A DNA stretch of 64,000 nt, taken from Opitutaceae bacterium (GTDB taxonomy: Bacteria; Verrucomicrobiota; Verrucomicrobiia; Opitutales; Opitutaceae). The notes below the pieces were generated by a model. It saw nothing but the letters and a program-made list of their open reading frames with translations. It did not search any database and had not been told where the DNA came from. Below, piece after piece: positions 49,182 through 58,563 of this stretch. The stretch covers positions 1 to 64,000 of the forward strand of contig JACSRI010000122.1 of the NCBI GenBank assembly GCA_014879845.1, read 5' to 3'. Each line of letters opens with the position of its first letter. Within the stretch, counting starts at the first letter, position 1. The position numbers and the translations under genes are program-made.

Positions 49182-50261
49182 TCAGAGCGTACGAACCGCC
49201 TCCTCGAGGAAGCGGCGGTCGATCCACTGGTTCAGGTCGAAGTCGTTCTTGATGTAGCCGTGCGAGAGGAGGAACTGCTTCTCCAGCTCGATGGCGGCGA
49301 GATTCCGCGGCTCGAAGTTGTGCAGGAAATCGACCTCGGCGATGGCCCGGGCTGTATCCGCCGTGCTGGGAAGGTAGGTTGTGCGGTGGAACAACTCCGC
49401 CGCCGCCTCGCGGTTCTTGTTGATCCAGCGCGCGGCGCGCACCGCTGCTCGCAGGTAGGCCACGACGATCTCCGGATGCTCGTCGGCCAGAGTCTCGCTG
49501 ACGGTGAGCACATACGGGCTGTTGGCGCTTTGCAGCGTCCAGTCGGGCAGGCGGGAGAAATCCGTGATGACGGTGTAGCGCCCCGTGCGCTCCAAACCCG
49601 TCGCGAGCCCGAAGTTGGAGAAGATCGCATCGGCCAGGCCGGCCTCGAGGAACGGAATCTCCGGCGCCCAGGACGGCGCGTTCTGAACGCGATGTTGGCG
49701 CAAGCTCTCACCGGGATTGGCGGCCGTGCCGAAACGCCGCGGATCGTCCTCGGCCACGGCGTCGACGATCTCAACATCGGCGCGAGTCAGGCCACCGAGT
49801 GAAAGCACCGCCTCGAGGGCGCGCTCGGAGTTCGCGCGCCACCAGTCCACCTTGCCCTCGATGCGACTGGCGGGCAGCGCGAAACGCCGGCCCTTGAGTT
49901 GCGCGAGGGTATGAATTCCGGAATCGGCGCGGACGACGATCTGCCCACCAGAGTGAAACGACGTGGTGCCGATCAGTCGCGTCTTCGCCACATCGGCGCG
50001 CGCCCAGATCGGCGGTACGAGGCCGCCGTCGCGCACGAGATTGTCGAGCCGATGGCTGAAATGTGCGAGGTGGACCTGGGGATCCTCGATCGAGCGCAGG
50101 TAGCGCAGGCTCGCACCGACCTTGCGCAGCTCCTCCTCGATCCAGCCGAGCTGCAGGGCGACGTGCGAGGACACGTAGACCGAACAGATCGTGTAGGCGA
50201 CCTCGGTCAAGCGTGCCGGCTTGCCCTCAACAAGCTGCGGGGACGTGGCGATCGAACTCAC
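49182..50261 (-). CDS. DszB-like sulfinate desulfinase family protein, paralog 5 (most divergent)
   Basis: YTICSVYVSSHVALQLGWI, HFSHRLDNLVRDGGL; no signal peptide. Confidence 0.68.
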   Translation of the reverse strand: MSSIATSPQLVEGKPARLTEVAYTICSVYVSSHVALQLGWIEEELRKVGASLRYLRSIEDPQVHLAHFSHRLDNLVRDGGLVPPIWARADVAKTRLIGTTSFHSGGQIVVRADSGIHTLAQLKGRRFALPASRIEGKVDWWRANSERALEAVLSLGGLTRADVEIVDAVAEDDPRRFGTAANPGESLRQHRVQNAPSWAPEIPFLEAGLADAIFSNFGLATGLERTGRYTVITDFSRLPDWTLQSANSPYVLTVSETLADEHPEIVVAYLRAAVRAARWINKNREAAAELFHRTTYLPSTADTARAIAEVDFLHNFEPRNLAAIELEKQFLLSHGYIKNDFDLNQWIDRRFLEEAVRTL

Positions 50262-50337
50262 GCTGGATGTGCGTTTGTGGTGTCGTGAGGGCCGGGCGGC
50301 GACATGAGCCGCGCCCGGCCGTAGCGGTGCCTTGAAT

Positions 50338-51414
50338 TCAGCTCAGCGAACGTGCCGCTTGCTCAAGGAGCTCGGGGGCGGCCCACGCCTTCACATCGAA
50401 GTCGCGCTTGATGTAGCCGTGCGAGAGGAGGAACTGCTTCTCCACCTCGATCCCGGCGAGATTGCGCGGCGAGAGATTGTGAATGAAGTCGATCTTCTCG
50501 ATCGCGCGGGCCACGTCGGCCACTGTCGGGTAGTAGGTCACCCGGTGGAGGATCTCGGCGGCGGCGGCGCGGTTGGCATTGACCCACTTGCCCGCACGCA
50601 GCGAGGCGCGGAGGAAAGCGACGACGAGCTCGGGATGCTGGTCGGCGAAGTCCGAGTTCACCGTCAGCGCCCAGGGACTGTTGGCGACCTGAAGCGTCCA
50701 GTCAGGATGGCGCTCGAGATCCTCGATCGACTTGAAGAGTCCCGTCCGTTCGAGCGCGATGGCGCGACCGAAGCTGCTGTAGACTGCATCGACCTTACCA
50801 TCCTTGAGTGCCTGGACCTCGGGCGTGAAGGAGAGATCCTCACGCCGGCGCGTCGTCCAGAGGTCGGCGGGCTTGGTGGCGTTGCCAAGACCGACATTGT
50901 CAGGATGGGCGACATCCTGGATCTGGACATCGGCGCGCGAGAGACCGGAGAGGCCGAGGGCGACCTCGATTGAGCGCTCGCTCGTGCCGCGCCACCAGTC
51001 GACCTTCTCCGCGTTCTGACTCTTCGAGAGACCGATCTTGCGGCCCTTGAGGTCGGCCACGCGGTGCAGACCGGAGTCGGCGCGCACAAGGATGCGGCCG
51101 CCTGCCGGCGACCAGGTGAGCCCGATCAGGCGGGTATCCGCTTGATCAGCCTTCGCCCAGATCGACGGGATGTTGCCGCCATCACGGAAGAGATTGTCGA
51201 GCTTGTGACTGAAGTGCGGCAACCAGCCGATCTCGGGTGAGAGCGAGCGCAGGTATTTGAGGCTGCCGCCGGACTTCTTCAGTTCCTCGTCGAGCCAACC
51301 GAGTTCGACGGCGACATGGGAGGCGACGAAGACCGGGCAGATGGTGTAGACGACTTCAGTGAGTGCCTTGGCGGAAGATTGTTGGGAAACGGGATTTTCG
51401 AGTGTGGTGCTCAT
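50338..51414 (-). CDS. DszB-like sulfinate desulfinase family protein, paralog 6
   Basis: YTICPVFVASHVAVELGWL, HFSHKLDNLFRDGGN, terminal KQFLLSHGYIKRDFDVKAWAAPELLEQA; no signal peptide. Confidence 0.72.
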   Translation of the reverse strand: MSTTLENPVSQQSSAKALTEVVYTICPVFVASHVAVELGWLDEELKKSGGSLKYLRSLSPEIGWLPHFSHKLDNLFRDGGNIPSIWAKADQADTRLIGLTWSPAGGRILVRADSGLHRVADLKGRKIGLSKSQNAEKVDWWRGTSERSIEVALGLSGLSRADVQIQDVAHPDNVGLGNATKPADLWTTRRREDLSFTPEVQALKDGKVDAVYSSFGRAIALERTGLFKSIEDLERHPDWTLQVANSPWALTVNSDFADQHPELVVAFLRASLRAGKWVNANRAAAAEILHRVTYYPTVADVARAIEKIDFIHNLSPRNLAGIEVEKQFLLSHGYIKRDFDVKAWAAPELLEQAARSLS

Positions 51415-51509
51415 GGTACTACGGGTTGACGATGGATGGGAAAGCCGGGCGTGCCGGCAGGGAGAGAGAGTCGAGGCGCGGTTGTTCGCCCGTGCCTCGA
51501 AGAGACGGC

Positions 51510-52355
51510 TCAGCCGGTGTAACCCTGCTTCCAGCGCAGGAGGTGGCGTTCGAGCCGGCGAAGACCGCGATCCAGAAGCAGGCCGAACGCGGCGATGATG
51601 AAGATCGCGACAAACATCTGGTCGGTGAAGAGGAGGTCCTGCGAACGCTGGATCAGGTAGCCCAGGCCGGCGTGGCCGGAAATGAGTTCCGCCGCGACGA
51701 CGAGCGCCCACGACAGGCCGAGACCGTAGCGCACACCCACGAGGACCGAGGGCAACGCGCCCGGCAGGATGATCTTCCGCACGAACTGCCAGCGGGTGAG
51801 CTTCAGCACCTTGCCGACCTCGACGTGCTCCTTCTGCACACCGCGGATGCCCTGCACCGTGTTGAGGAAGATAGGGAAGAAAACCGCCTTGGAGATGACG
51901 ATGATCTTGGCCAGATCGCCCACGCCGGCCCAAAGGATCACAAACGGGATCAGGGCGAGCGGCGGCACGGCGCGAATGGCGTCGAGCGTCGGCGCGACGA
52001 AGTTTTCGAAACGCCGCGCAAGTCCCGCATACGAGCCCAGGGCAAGTCCAAAGACCGATCCCCAGACAAAGCCTTGCAGAACGATGCGCAGGCTCGTCCA
52101 GAAGTCATTCAGGAGAAGCCCCTCGGCGAACATGTCCACGCCAGTGTCCCAAACCCTGAACGGCGACGGCAGCAGGATCGGGGGAACCCACTCCTGCAGC
52201 GTCGCCACATACCAGAGGCCGAAGATAGCGACGGGAAGGATAACTGCGGCGAATTTGCTGAAATCGAAACGGAAGCGCCGCGCGCGACGCCGGGCTGGCA
52301 CGGGACGGTCAGCCGGGAGAGTGCTGTCGAGTGTCGTGGACGAAGTATTGCTCAT
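51510..52355 (-). CDS. ssuC: aliphatic sulfonate-type ABC transporter permease
   Basis: RAVPPLALIPFVILWAGVGDLAKIIVI, permease EAA-type loop, SsuC/TauC layout. Confidence 0.9.
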   Translation of the reverse strand: MSNTSSTTLDSTLPADRPVPARRRARRFRFDFSKFAAVILPVAIFGLWYVATLQEWVPPILLPSPFRVWDTGVDMFAEGLLLNDFWTSLRIVLQGFVWGSVFGLALGSYAGLARRFENFVAPTLDAIRAVPPLALIPFVILWAGVGDLAKIIVISKAVFFPIFLNTVQGIRGVQKEHVEVGKVLKLTRWQFVRKIILPGALPSVLVGVRYGLGLSWALVVAAELISGHAGLGYLIQRSQDLLFTDQMFVAIFIIAAFGLLLDRGLRRLERHLLRWKQGYTG

Positions 52356-52385
52356 GGTAAGGCGTGCGCGCGGCGCGTGTCGGAA

Positions 52386-53450
52386 TCAGTTATAGCTGGA
52401 GAACTCGCCGCCCCTGAAAAAGCGGCGGTCAATGAACTGCTCGATCTGGGCGTCGGACAGCGACTGCCTGGCGAGAATGTCGTCGTCGTTTTCCTTATAC
52501 CAGGACTGGAACAACTTCAGGTTCGCGACCGCCGTCTCGTAACTGGGCTCACCGCCCATGAAGTCGAAGGTCGACGCGTCCGTGATCTGGAACTTCGCGA
52601 CATACTTCGGCACGCGGTTCTCGCGACTGATGATCGAGGCGGCCTCGTCGGGGTTGGCCTTGATCCACTCCGACGTCTTGATTTTGACGTCGAGGAACGA
52701 CTTCACCAATTCGGGATAGTCGTTGACGAACGAGGTGAGCGCGAAGATCGCCGGCCGACCCGCGGCGTTGACATAGACGCCGTCGTCGACGCTGCGGCCG
52801 ATGACCTTGACCACACCCTGCGTAACGAGGTTGGCCCAGCCATTCAGCGCAATGTGCGTGGCGGTGAAGTCAATCTGGCCGCCGAGCAGGGCCGAGGTGG
52901 TGGCCGTGCTGCTGCCTTGGTTGAGGAAACGGACCTCACCCTTCTTCGTGGCTGTGTCGAGCGGGAGGCCCGCCTTCTTCAGCGCTTCGTAGGGGGAACT
53001 CCACCCGCAACCGACGCGGCTGCCGCCGTAGGTCTTGCCCTTGAGGTCGGCGATGGACTGGATCGGCGACTCACGCAGCGTGATCAACGGCGTGCGATAG
53101 ATATCCGACGCCTCCGATTGCCAGATGATCGAGGCCTGCAGGCCGTTGGTCTTGTGGATCAGGGCCGGGTAGGACATGCGGAACGCGAAATGCACCTCGC
53201 CGCGCGTGAGCAGCGCAGCCTCCTGGCCGGCCACCGCCGTGGTGCCCTGGTCGAGGATCTGCACCTTCACGCCGTATTGCTCATATTCCTGCTGCAGCCA
53301 CCCTTTGCTCGCGGCGATGACCGTCCACGAGTTCAGCGGGATGTTGATCGTCTTGAGCTTCTTGGGTGCGGCCGAGGCCGTCGTGGCCAGAACTGTGGCC
53401 GCGAGGATGGCGGCGACGCCGAGGATCTTGCCGTGCTTCAGTGTATTCAT
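52386..53450 (-). CDS. ssuA: sulfonate-type ABC transporter substrate-binding protein with signal peptide
   Basis: MNTLKHGKILGVAAILAATVLATTASAAPKKLKTINIPLNSWTVIAASKGWLQQEYEQYGVKVQIL. Confidence 0.85.
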   Translation of the reverse strand: MNTLKHGKILGVAAILAATVLATTASAAPKKLKTINIPLNSWTVIAASKGWLQQEYEQYGVKVQILDQGTTAVAGQEAALLTRGEVHFAFRMSYPALIHKTNGLQASIIWQSEASDIYRTPLITLRESPIQSIADLKGKTYGGSRVGCGWSSPYEALKKAGLPLDTATKKGEVRFLNQGSSTATTSALLGGQIDFTATHIALNGWANLVTQGVVKVIGRSVDDGVYVNAAGRPAIFALTSFVNDYPELVKSFLDVKIKTSEWIKANPDEAASIISRENRVPKYVAKFQITDASTFDFMGGEPSYETAVANLKLFQSWYKENDDDILARQSLSDAQIEQFIDRRFFRGGEFSSYN

Positions 53451-53499
53451 AGTCTGGTTTCTTCGATGGATTGCTGACATGTTTTCCCTGGGGGATTCT

Positions 53500-54909
53500 T
53501 CAGAAGGCGAGGACCACCTGGGTCACAAGTTGGTTGGGATTGGGCGCCGTGGCGGCCAGGGTCTCATCCTCGATAAACCGATAGTTCGCCTGGACCTTGA
53601 TCACGCGCTCGGTCTTCACCGTGTCATAGGTGCGGCGGACGATCGGATCCTTCTGCCAGAAGTAGTAGTTGAACCCGACCGTCGTGATGTCCCGTCTGCC
53701 GTTTTCGGCCAGGTTCTTGTTGGTGTTGAACCGCTCGAATCGGACCAGCGGCTCGAAGTCCGGCAGCTTGCCCGGGCGCCAGAAGACGGTGGCGAGGAAC
53801 TCGTCCTTGTCGACGGTCGCTCCGGTGCCGACCGGGTCGTCCTTGCCCCACACATACTCGGCGGTGATCAGCAGCGGCAGCTTGAGCCACTCAAACTGGA
53901 CCCCGTTGAGCTCACGGTCGATCGCCGCGGCTCCCGTGCCGCTTGTCCACTGCAGGCGCGAGGCCCCGACCTTCAGGCCCTGGAAGAACGAGTTGTACTT
54001 ATTGAACGGTGTATAGACCAGCTTGCCGAGGTAGGCCTTGCCGTCGTTGTCATCCTGCACGTTGGTCGCGCCGACGCCGTTGCCATTGAAGGCAGCAAAG
54101 GTGTAGGCAATCGTCGGGACGAACGACTGGTCGCTGGTTGCCGCTGAGTCATACTTCCAGTTGATACCCCCCGAAGCCACCAATCCGATGTCGCGGGTGT
54201 TGAATGCCGAGAGGTAGGCCGCTCCCGTGATCGTCGGCCGTAGTTCCTCGCCACCGACATTGTCGTTGCCGAAGAAGACAGCCTGCTGGCCGAGTTGGAA
54301 CCCGAGCGTGTAGGCCGGCTCCAGTTCCTTCTTCTGAAGACTCTTGACGCCCACGTTAACGAAGGCGTCCTGCAATCGCGTGGTGTTCGTCGCGCCGGCG
54401 TAGTTCAGCGAAAGCCCGTAGCGAACGTCACCTTCCTCAGCCGGATCTGAACGGAGCGCGCCCGTGAAACCGAATGTCGCCGACGGGATCGTGAATCCGC
54501 GCGAGCCGGTGGCGCTGTCGGTGTAGCGCACGATCGAGCTGCCCGTGAGGACGACGCCGACGCCGTTGCGAACCCGCAGGCGCCGATCGAGTTGATCGTT
54601 CTGCTGTTCGCGCACCGACTCGAGGTCGGAAGCAGTGACGGGCTCGTTTCCGGCCGTCTTGAACGTGTCGCGAACCTGGATCGCCTGCTGAGCTTGGGTT
54701 TCGGCAAGTTTCGTCTCCTGCTCGACGATCTTCGAGCCCTGGATCGCGGAGAGGTTGCTGACGGCCCGGAGCTCCTGCTTGAGTTCGGCGACGACCTTTT
54801 TGAGTTCGTCGACCTCACTCTGCAGCGAGGCTTCATCAGCCGGCAAAGGAGTGGTTCCTAAGAACGCCGCGATCGAAGCGACCACGGCGAAAGTGCGTTT
54901 GGATGGCAT
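53500..54909 (-). CDS. porin (OprO/P-like)
   Basis: Signal peptide, coiled-coil region, RNGVGVVLTGSSIVRYTDSATGSRGFTIPSATFGFTGAL..., terminal Phe. Confidence 0.78.
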   Translation of the reverse strand: MPSKRTFAVVASIAAFLGTTPLPADEASLQSEVDELKKVVAELKQELRAVSNLSAIQGSKIVEQETKLAETQAQQAIQVRDTFKTAGNEPVTASDLESVREQQNDQLDRRLRVRNGVGVVLTGSSIVRYTDSATGSRGFTIPSATFGFTGALRSDPAEEGDVRYGLSLNYAGATNTTRLQDAFVNVGVKSLQKKELEPAYTLGFQLGQQAVFFGNDNVGGEELRPTITGAAYLSAFNTRDIGLVASGGINWKYDSAATSDQSFVPTIAYTFAAFNGNGVGATNVQDDNDGKAYLGKLVYTPFNKYNSFFQGLKVGASRLQWTSGTGAAAIDRELNGVQFEWLKLPLLITAEYVWGKDDPVGTGATVDKDEFLATVFWRPGKLPDFEPLVRFERFNTNKNLAENGRRDITTVGFNYYFWQKDPIVRRTYDTVKTERVIKVQANYRFIEDETLAATAPNPNQLVTQVVLAF

Positions 54910-55093
54910 GTGTATTCTGAGTCGAGGATGAGGCGGCTGAAGCCGCCGGGTTGTGAGGAGTGGCTAGAACGGTCCGGCTCGATCTAATGCCGATCCCCGC
55001 AGCCCACAGAGTCCGACCCGACAGCCCGCCCAACCGCGCGATTGGTGCGCACTGGACGCGAGAGCGTGGTGTCGGAAGGGAAACCAAACCCGC

Positions 55094-55168
55094 TCAACGT
55101 GCGGGAATCGGTATCGCGACCGCAGAGGCGGGCGCCCTCGACTCAGTGACCTTGATGGAGACAGACAT
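55094..55168 (-). CDS. candidate 24-aa upstream ORF in porin leader
   Basis: MSVSIKVTESRAPASAVAIPIPAR; GGAGG of leader element E lies 8 nt before the ATG. Confidence 0.35.
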   Translation of the reverse strand: MSVSIKVTESRAPASAVAIPIPAR

Positions 55169-55217
55169 CACGAACTCCTCCAGGAGACTGGTCGGATGCA
55201 CGGTAGAATCGCCGTGC
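55148..55217 (-). promoter_or_regulatory. structured leader element E (CGACCAG-TCTC-CTGGAG) upstream of porin-ssu-dszB-like operon
   Basis: Hairpin GCACGG..CCGTGC (55217-55198); TGGAG/CTCCA and GACC/GGTC long-range pairing competing with CCAG/CTGG. Confidence 0.6.
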
Positions 55218-55454
55218 TCGAACTTACTTCGGCATCTTACCTTACTTACTTAGTATAGAAAGAAAAATAGCGACGATTTCCGACTCATGCGCGCGTCTTA
55301 TTGCGCCAAGTAGGCTGGCTACTTTGCGTGAGCACTTTTGATGTCTGTTATATGTTCTCTCACAACGGCTTCCGCGGTCACTAAATCCTAGTGTTCCTGT
55401 GGGGTATGCTTTTGCGGTTTCTTTCGTCGTACGGAGGTCTTTATAGGTGAGTTG

Positions 55455-55943
55455 ATGAAGATACTAAGGATGACGGCACTCTTGGCCTGCATGGCGCTCG
55501 CAGGAAGCACTCCTTCACCCGCCTCGGAGGACACCGGGATCGAACTCGCCGGTTCTCTACTCGAGAAGATCGACGCGCGCGGGGCTATGCGTGCGGAGTT
55601 TGACCAAACGATCGGTGACCTGCTGCAGCGCCTCTCGGAATCCGGCTTTCCCGATGCCGCCACCATCGAGGTGAAACGCGCCTTGTCCGAATGGTATGAG
55701 CAGGAAATCGTCTGGTCGGAAATCCAGCCGCGTCTCGCCGCCGCTTATGCCCGCGATTTCTCCCCCGAGGAACTGCGCGAACTCATCGCCTTCTTCGACA
55801 CCCCGCTCGGCCGCAAGGCCGCCAGCCGGCTCCCCTCCCTCACCATCGAGAGCGCGACGATCCGCCAGGAGTACGCGTCCACCAAGCAGGAGTCGCTCAA
55901 CACCCGCATCGCCCAGGTCGTCGGGCGCTACCAGGTCAAATGA
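55455..55943 (+). CDS. DUF2059 domain protein, secreted
   Basis: Signal peptide; YARDFSPEELRELIAFFDTPLGRKAASRLP. Confidence 0.82.
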   Translation: MKILRMTALLACMALAGSTPSPASEDTGIELAGSLLEKIDARGAMRAEFDQTIGDLLQRLSESGFPDAATIEVKRALSEWYEQEIVWSEIQPRLAAAYARDFSPEELRELIAFFDTPLGRKAASRLPSLTIESATIRQEYASTKQESLNTRIAQVVGRYQVK

Positions 55944-56452
55944 GGAAGTCGACCAAGCGCGCACTCCGGCGCTACCTCATCGGCGCCGCTGTCGTGCTCA
56001 TTGCGATACAGTTCGCGCGACTTCCCAAGAACGTGTCCGCCACGCCCTGGGACGGTCGCCTCCCCGAGCGCTTCGAGGCGCCACCGGAGGTCCAGAGCCT
56101 GCTCGCCGCCAGCTGCTACGACTGCCACTCGGACAACACGCGCTATCCGTGGTACGCCGAGGTCCAGCCGGTCGGCTGGTGGCTGAACATGCACGTGCGC
56201 GCCGGGCGCAAGCACCTTGATTTCTCGAAGTTCGACGAAATCACCGTGGGACGCGCCGCACGTCGCCTCGAGGGCATCGCTGAATCCGTCTACGTCGGCC
56301 GCATGCCGCTGCCGGCCTATGCCCGACTCCATGGCGAGGCACGCCTGACTGAGGAGCAGCGCCGCCAGATTGCCGATTGGGCCAATACCATCTCGGAAAA
56401 GTTCATGGCCGAGGCCGAACGAACCGGCGCAACGCCACCGCCCGGCCACTGA
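55940..56452 (+). CDS. heme-binding domain protein
   Basis: SCYDCHSDNTRYPWYAEVQPVGWWLNMHVRAGRKHLDFSKF. Confidence 0.85.
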   Translation: MRKSTKRALRRYLIGAAVVLIAIQFARLPKNVSATPWDGRLPERFEAPPEVQSLLAASCYDCHSDNTRYPWYAEVQPVGWWLNMHVRAGRKHLDFSKFDEITVGRAARRLEGIAESVYVGRMPLPAYARLHGEARLTEEQRRQIADWANTISEKFMAEAERTGATPPPGH

Positions 56453-56486
56453 CCTTCCGGCCACGCCACAAACCACACCACAAGCC

Positions 56487-56975
56487 ATGCTCCGTGTATC
56501 CACCTTTCTCTCACGTTTCGCCCTCGCTATCGCCGTCACCTCGGCCGTGCTCATCACGAGCGGCTGCGGCGGAAACAAGAACCGCACACCCCTCAGCGAA
56601 CTCACGCCTCCCAACGGCGGCACGCTCGTCGAGCTCGGCGAAGGGCGGAACTACCTGGAGATCCTGGTCGACCGCGAGGCCGGCATCCTCGAGATCCGCA
56701 CGCTCGACAAGGATGCAACGACACCGGTGCGCACATCGAATGAAGGGCTGGAGCTGAAGGTCGCCGTGGGCGCCGGGGAGGAGCGATTCCTCATCCTCAC
56801 ACCCATCGCCAACGCCGCGACCGGCGAATTCGCCGGAAACACGCCGCTCTACCGTGGCGACGCGCCGTGGCTGAAGACGACCGAGGCTCTCCAGGTCCGC
56901 GTCGAACGCGTGATCGTGAAAGGCAAGCGCTTCGACGCCGTCCAGACCACGGTCCCTGCAAGGCCGCCGGCCTGA
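56487..56975 (+). CDS. lipoprotein of unknown function
   Basis: LITSGCGGNKN lipobox. Confidence 0.65.
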   Translation: MLRVSTFLSRFALAIAVTSAVLITSGCGGNKNRTPLSELTPPNGGTLVELGEGRNYLEILVDREAGILEIRTLDKDATTPVRTSNEGLELKVAVGAGEERFLILTPIANAATGEFAGNTPLYRGDAPWLKTTEALQVRVERVIVKGKRFDAVQTTVPARPPA

Positions 56976-57159
56976 GTCGCCTCCTCCGCCGGCGCGAGCC
57001 GGACCTGCCGGGCGCGTTCACGCCATCCCGAGAACGGGACGCCGCGCACCCTGCGCCCAGATCCGTATCCAGTCTTTCAGCCGACCATGCGAGTGGAGGC
57101 GCTCACGGCCGAGCCGCCTGCACACGCCCGCGCGAGCCCAGCCGGAGTCCACACCAACC

Positions 57160-58563
57160 ATGAACTCCATCCCACCTCCCATGAGCTCGCACAAGCGCCA
57201 GATCAAACTCGGCCTGTTCATCTACCCCAATGGCCACCACGTCGCCTCGTGGCGCCATCCCGACGCCACCCACGACGGTCATCTCAACTTCGCGCACTAT
57301 CAGCGCATTGCGCGCCTCGGCGAAGAGGCCCGCTTTGACGCGCTCTTTCTCGCCGACAGCGCCGCGGTGCAGGCGCGCGAGATCGACATCCTCAGCCAGA
57401 CCGCACACGGCTTCGCGCAATACGAACCCCTGACGATACTCTCGGCGCTCGCCACCGTGACGTCCCGTATCGGACTCGTGGCGACGGCGTCGACCAGCTT
57501 CACCGAGCCCTACACGATCGCGCGCGCCTTCGCCTCGCTCGACCACATCAGCGGCGGCCGCGCCGGCTGGAATGTCGTCACGTCCTCCAACCTCATCGAG
57601 GCCCTGAACTTCAACCGAGACGAACACGCGCCGCACGCAGACCGCTACGACCGCGCCGAGGAGTTTGTCGACGTCGTCACAGGCCTGTGGGACAGCTGGG
57701 AGGACGACGCGTTCATCCGCGACAAGGCTTCTGGCAGGTTCTTCGACCCGGCCAAGCTCCACGTCCTGAACCACCGCGGAAAACACTTCTCCGTGCGCGG
57801 TCCGCTCAACGTCGCCCGCCCGCCCCAAGGACATCCGGTCATCGTGCAGGCCGGCTCGTCCGAGCCCGGCCAGGAACTCGCCGCGCGCACCGCAGAACTG
57901 GTCTTCACCGCGCACACGAGCCTCGCCAACGCCCGCGCCTTCTACGCCAGCCTCAAGGGCCGTCTCGCCAAGTACGGGCGCACCGCCGACGACCTGAAGA
58001 TCATGCCCGGCGTGCAGGCCTACGTCGGCCGAACCGAACAGGAGGCGCGCGATCGCTACGCCGAAATCACCGCGCTCATTCCACCTGCAGTCGGACTGTC
58101 GCTACTCTCCTCGCTGCTTGGCGGATTCGACCTCTCCCGCTACCCGGTGGATGGGCCGCTGCCGTTTGCCGACATCCCCGCAACCAACGGCAGCCCCAGT
58201 CGCCAGCAGGTGATGATCGACCTTGCCCGCCGCGAGAATCTCTCGATCCGCCAGCTCTATGAGTCGATCGCCGGCGCGCGGGGCCATTGGACGATCGTCG
58301 GCACGGCCGCGCAGATCGCAGACCAACTCGAAGAGTGGTTCGTGAAGCAAGGGGCCGACGGATTCAATGTCATGGCACCCTATCTGCCCGGCGCGCTCGA
58401 GGACTTCGCACGTCTCGTCATCCCGGAGCTGCAGCGGCGCGGGTTGTTCCGGACTGAATACGAGGGCCGCACGCTGCGGGAAAACCTCGGTTTGCGCCGG
58501 CCGGCTAACCGCCACGCGCCCACCGCATCGTCACCCACGGCGGGAGCCACGATCCTGTCATGA
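57160..58563 (+). CDS. NtaA/SnaA/DszA-family FMN-dependent monooxygenase
   Basis: GGRAGWNVVTSSNLIEALNF, PPQGHPVIVQAGSSEPGQELAARTAELVFTA, RRGLFRTEYEGRTLRENLGLRRP (DszA-like C-terminus). Confidence 0.88.
   Translation: MNSIPPPMSSHKRQIKLGLFIYPNGHHVASWRHPDATHDGHLNFAHYQRIARLGEEARFDALFLADSAAVQAREIDILSQTAHGFAQYEPLTILSALATVTSRIGLVATASTSFTEPYTIARAFASLDHISGGRAGWNVVTSSNLIEALNFNRDEHAPHADRYDRAEEFVDVVTGLWDSWEDDAFIRDKASGRFFDPAKLHVLNHRGKHFSVRGPLNVARPPQGHPVIVQAGSSEPGQELAARTAELVFTAHTSLANARAFYASLKGRLAKYGRTADDLKIMPGVQAYVGRTEQEARDRYAEITALIPPAVGLSLLSSLLGGFDLSRYPVDGPLPFADIPATNGSPSRQQVMIDLARRENLSIRQLYESIAGARGHWTIVGTAAQIADQLEEWFVKQGADGFNVMAPYLPGALEDFARLVIPELQRRGLFRTEYEGRTLRENLGLRRPANRHAPTASSPTAGATILS

Noticed and set aside
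44719-51414. Six tandem genes as ordinary ABC substrate-binding proteins
   Set aside because: No signal peptides, Cys/His/Arg triad conserved as in DszB, and a separate signal-peptide SsuA is present
44719-51414. CRISPR-like or short tandem repeat array
   Set aside because: Repetition is at gene length (about 1.1 kb) with diverged sequence, not short repeats with spacers
51363-53477. Plus-strand 704-aa ORF opposite ssuC/ssuA
   Set aside because: Antisense high-GC artefact: low-complexity Arg/Glu-rich translation, while the minus strand encodes clear transporter proteins
55178-55195. Cobalamin (B12-box) or S-box riboswitch
   Set aside because: ccaggagactggtcgg only superficially resembles the B12 box, and lies antisense to the porin; S-box core sequences are absent
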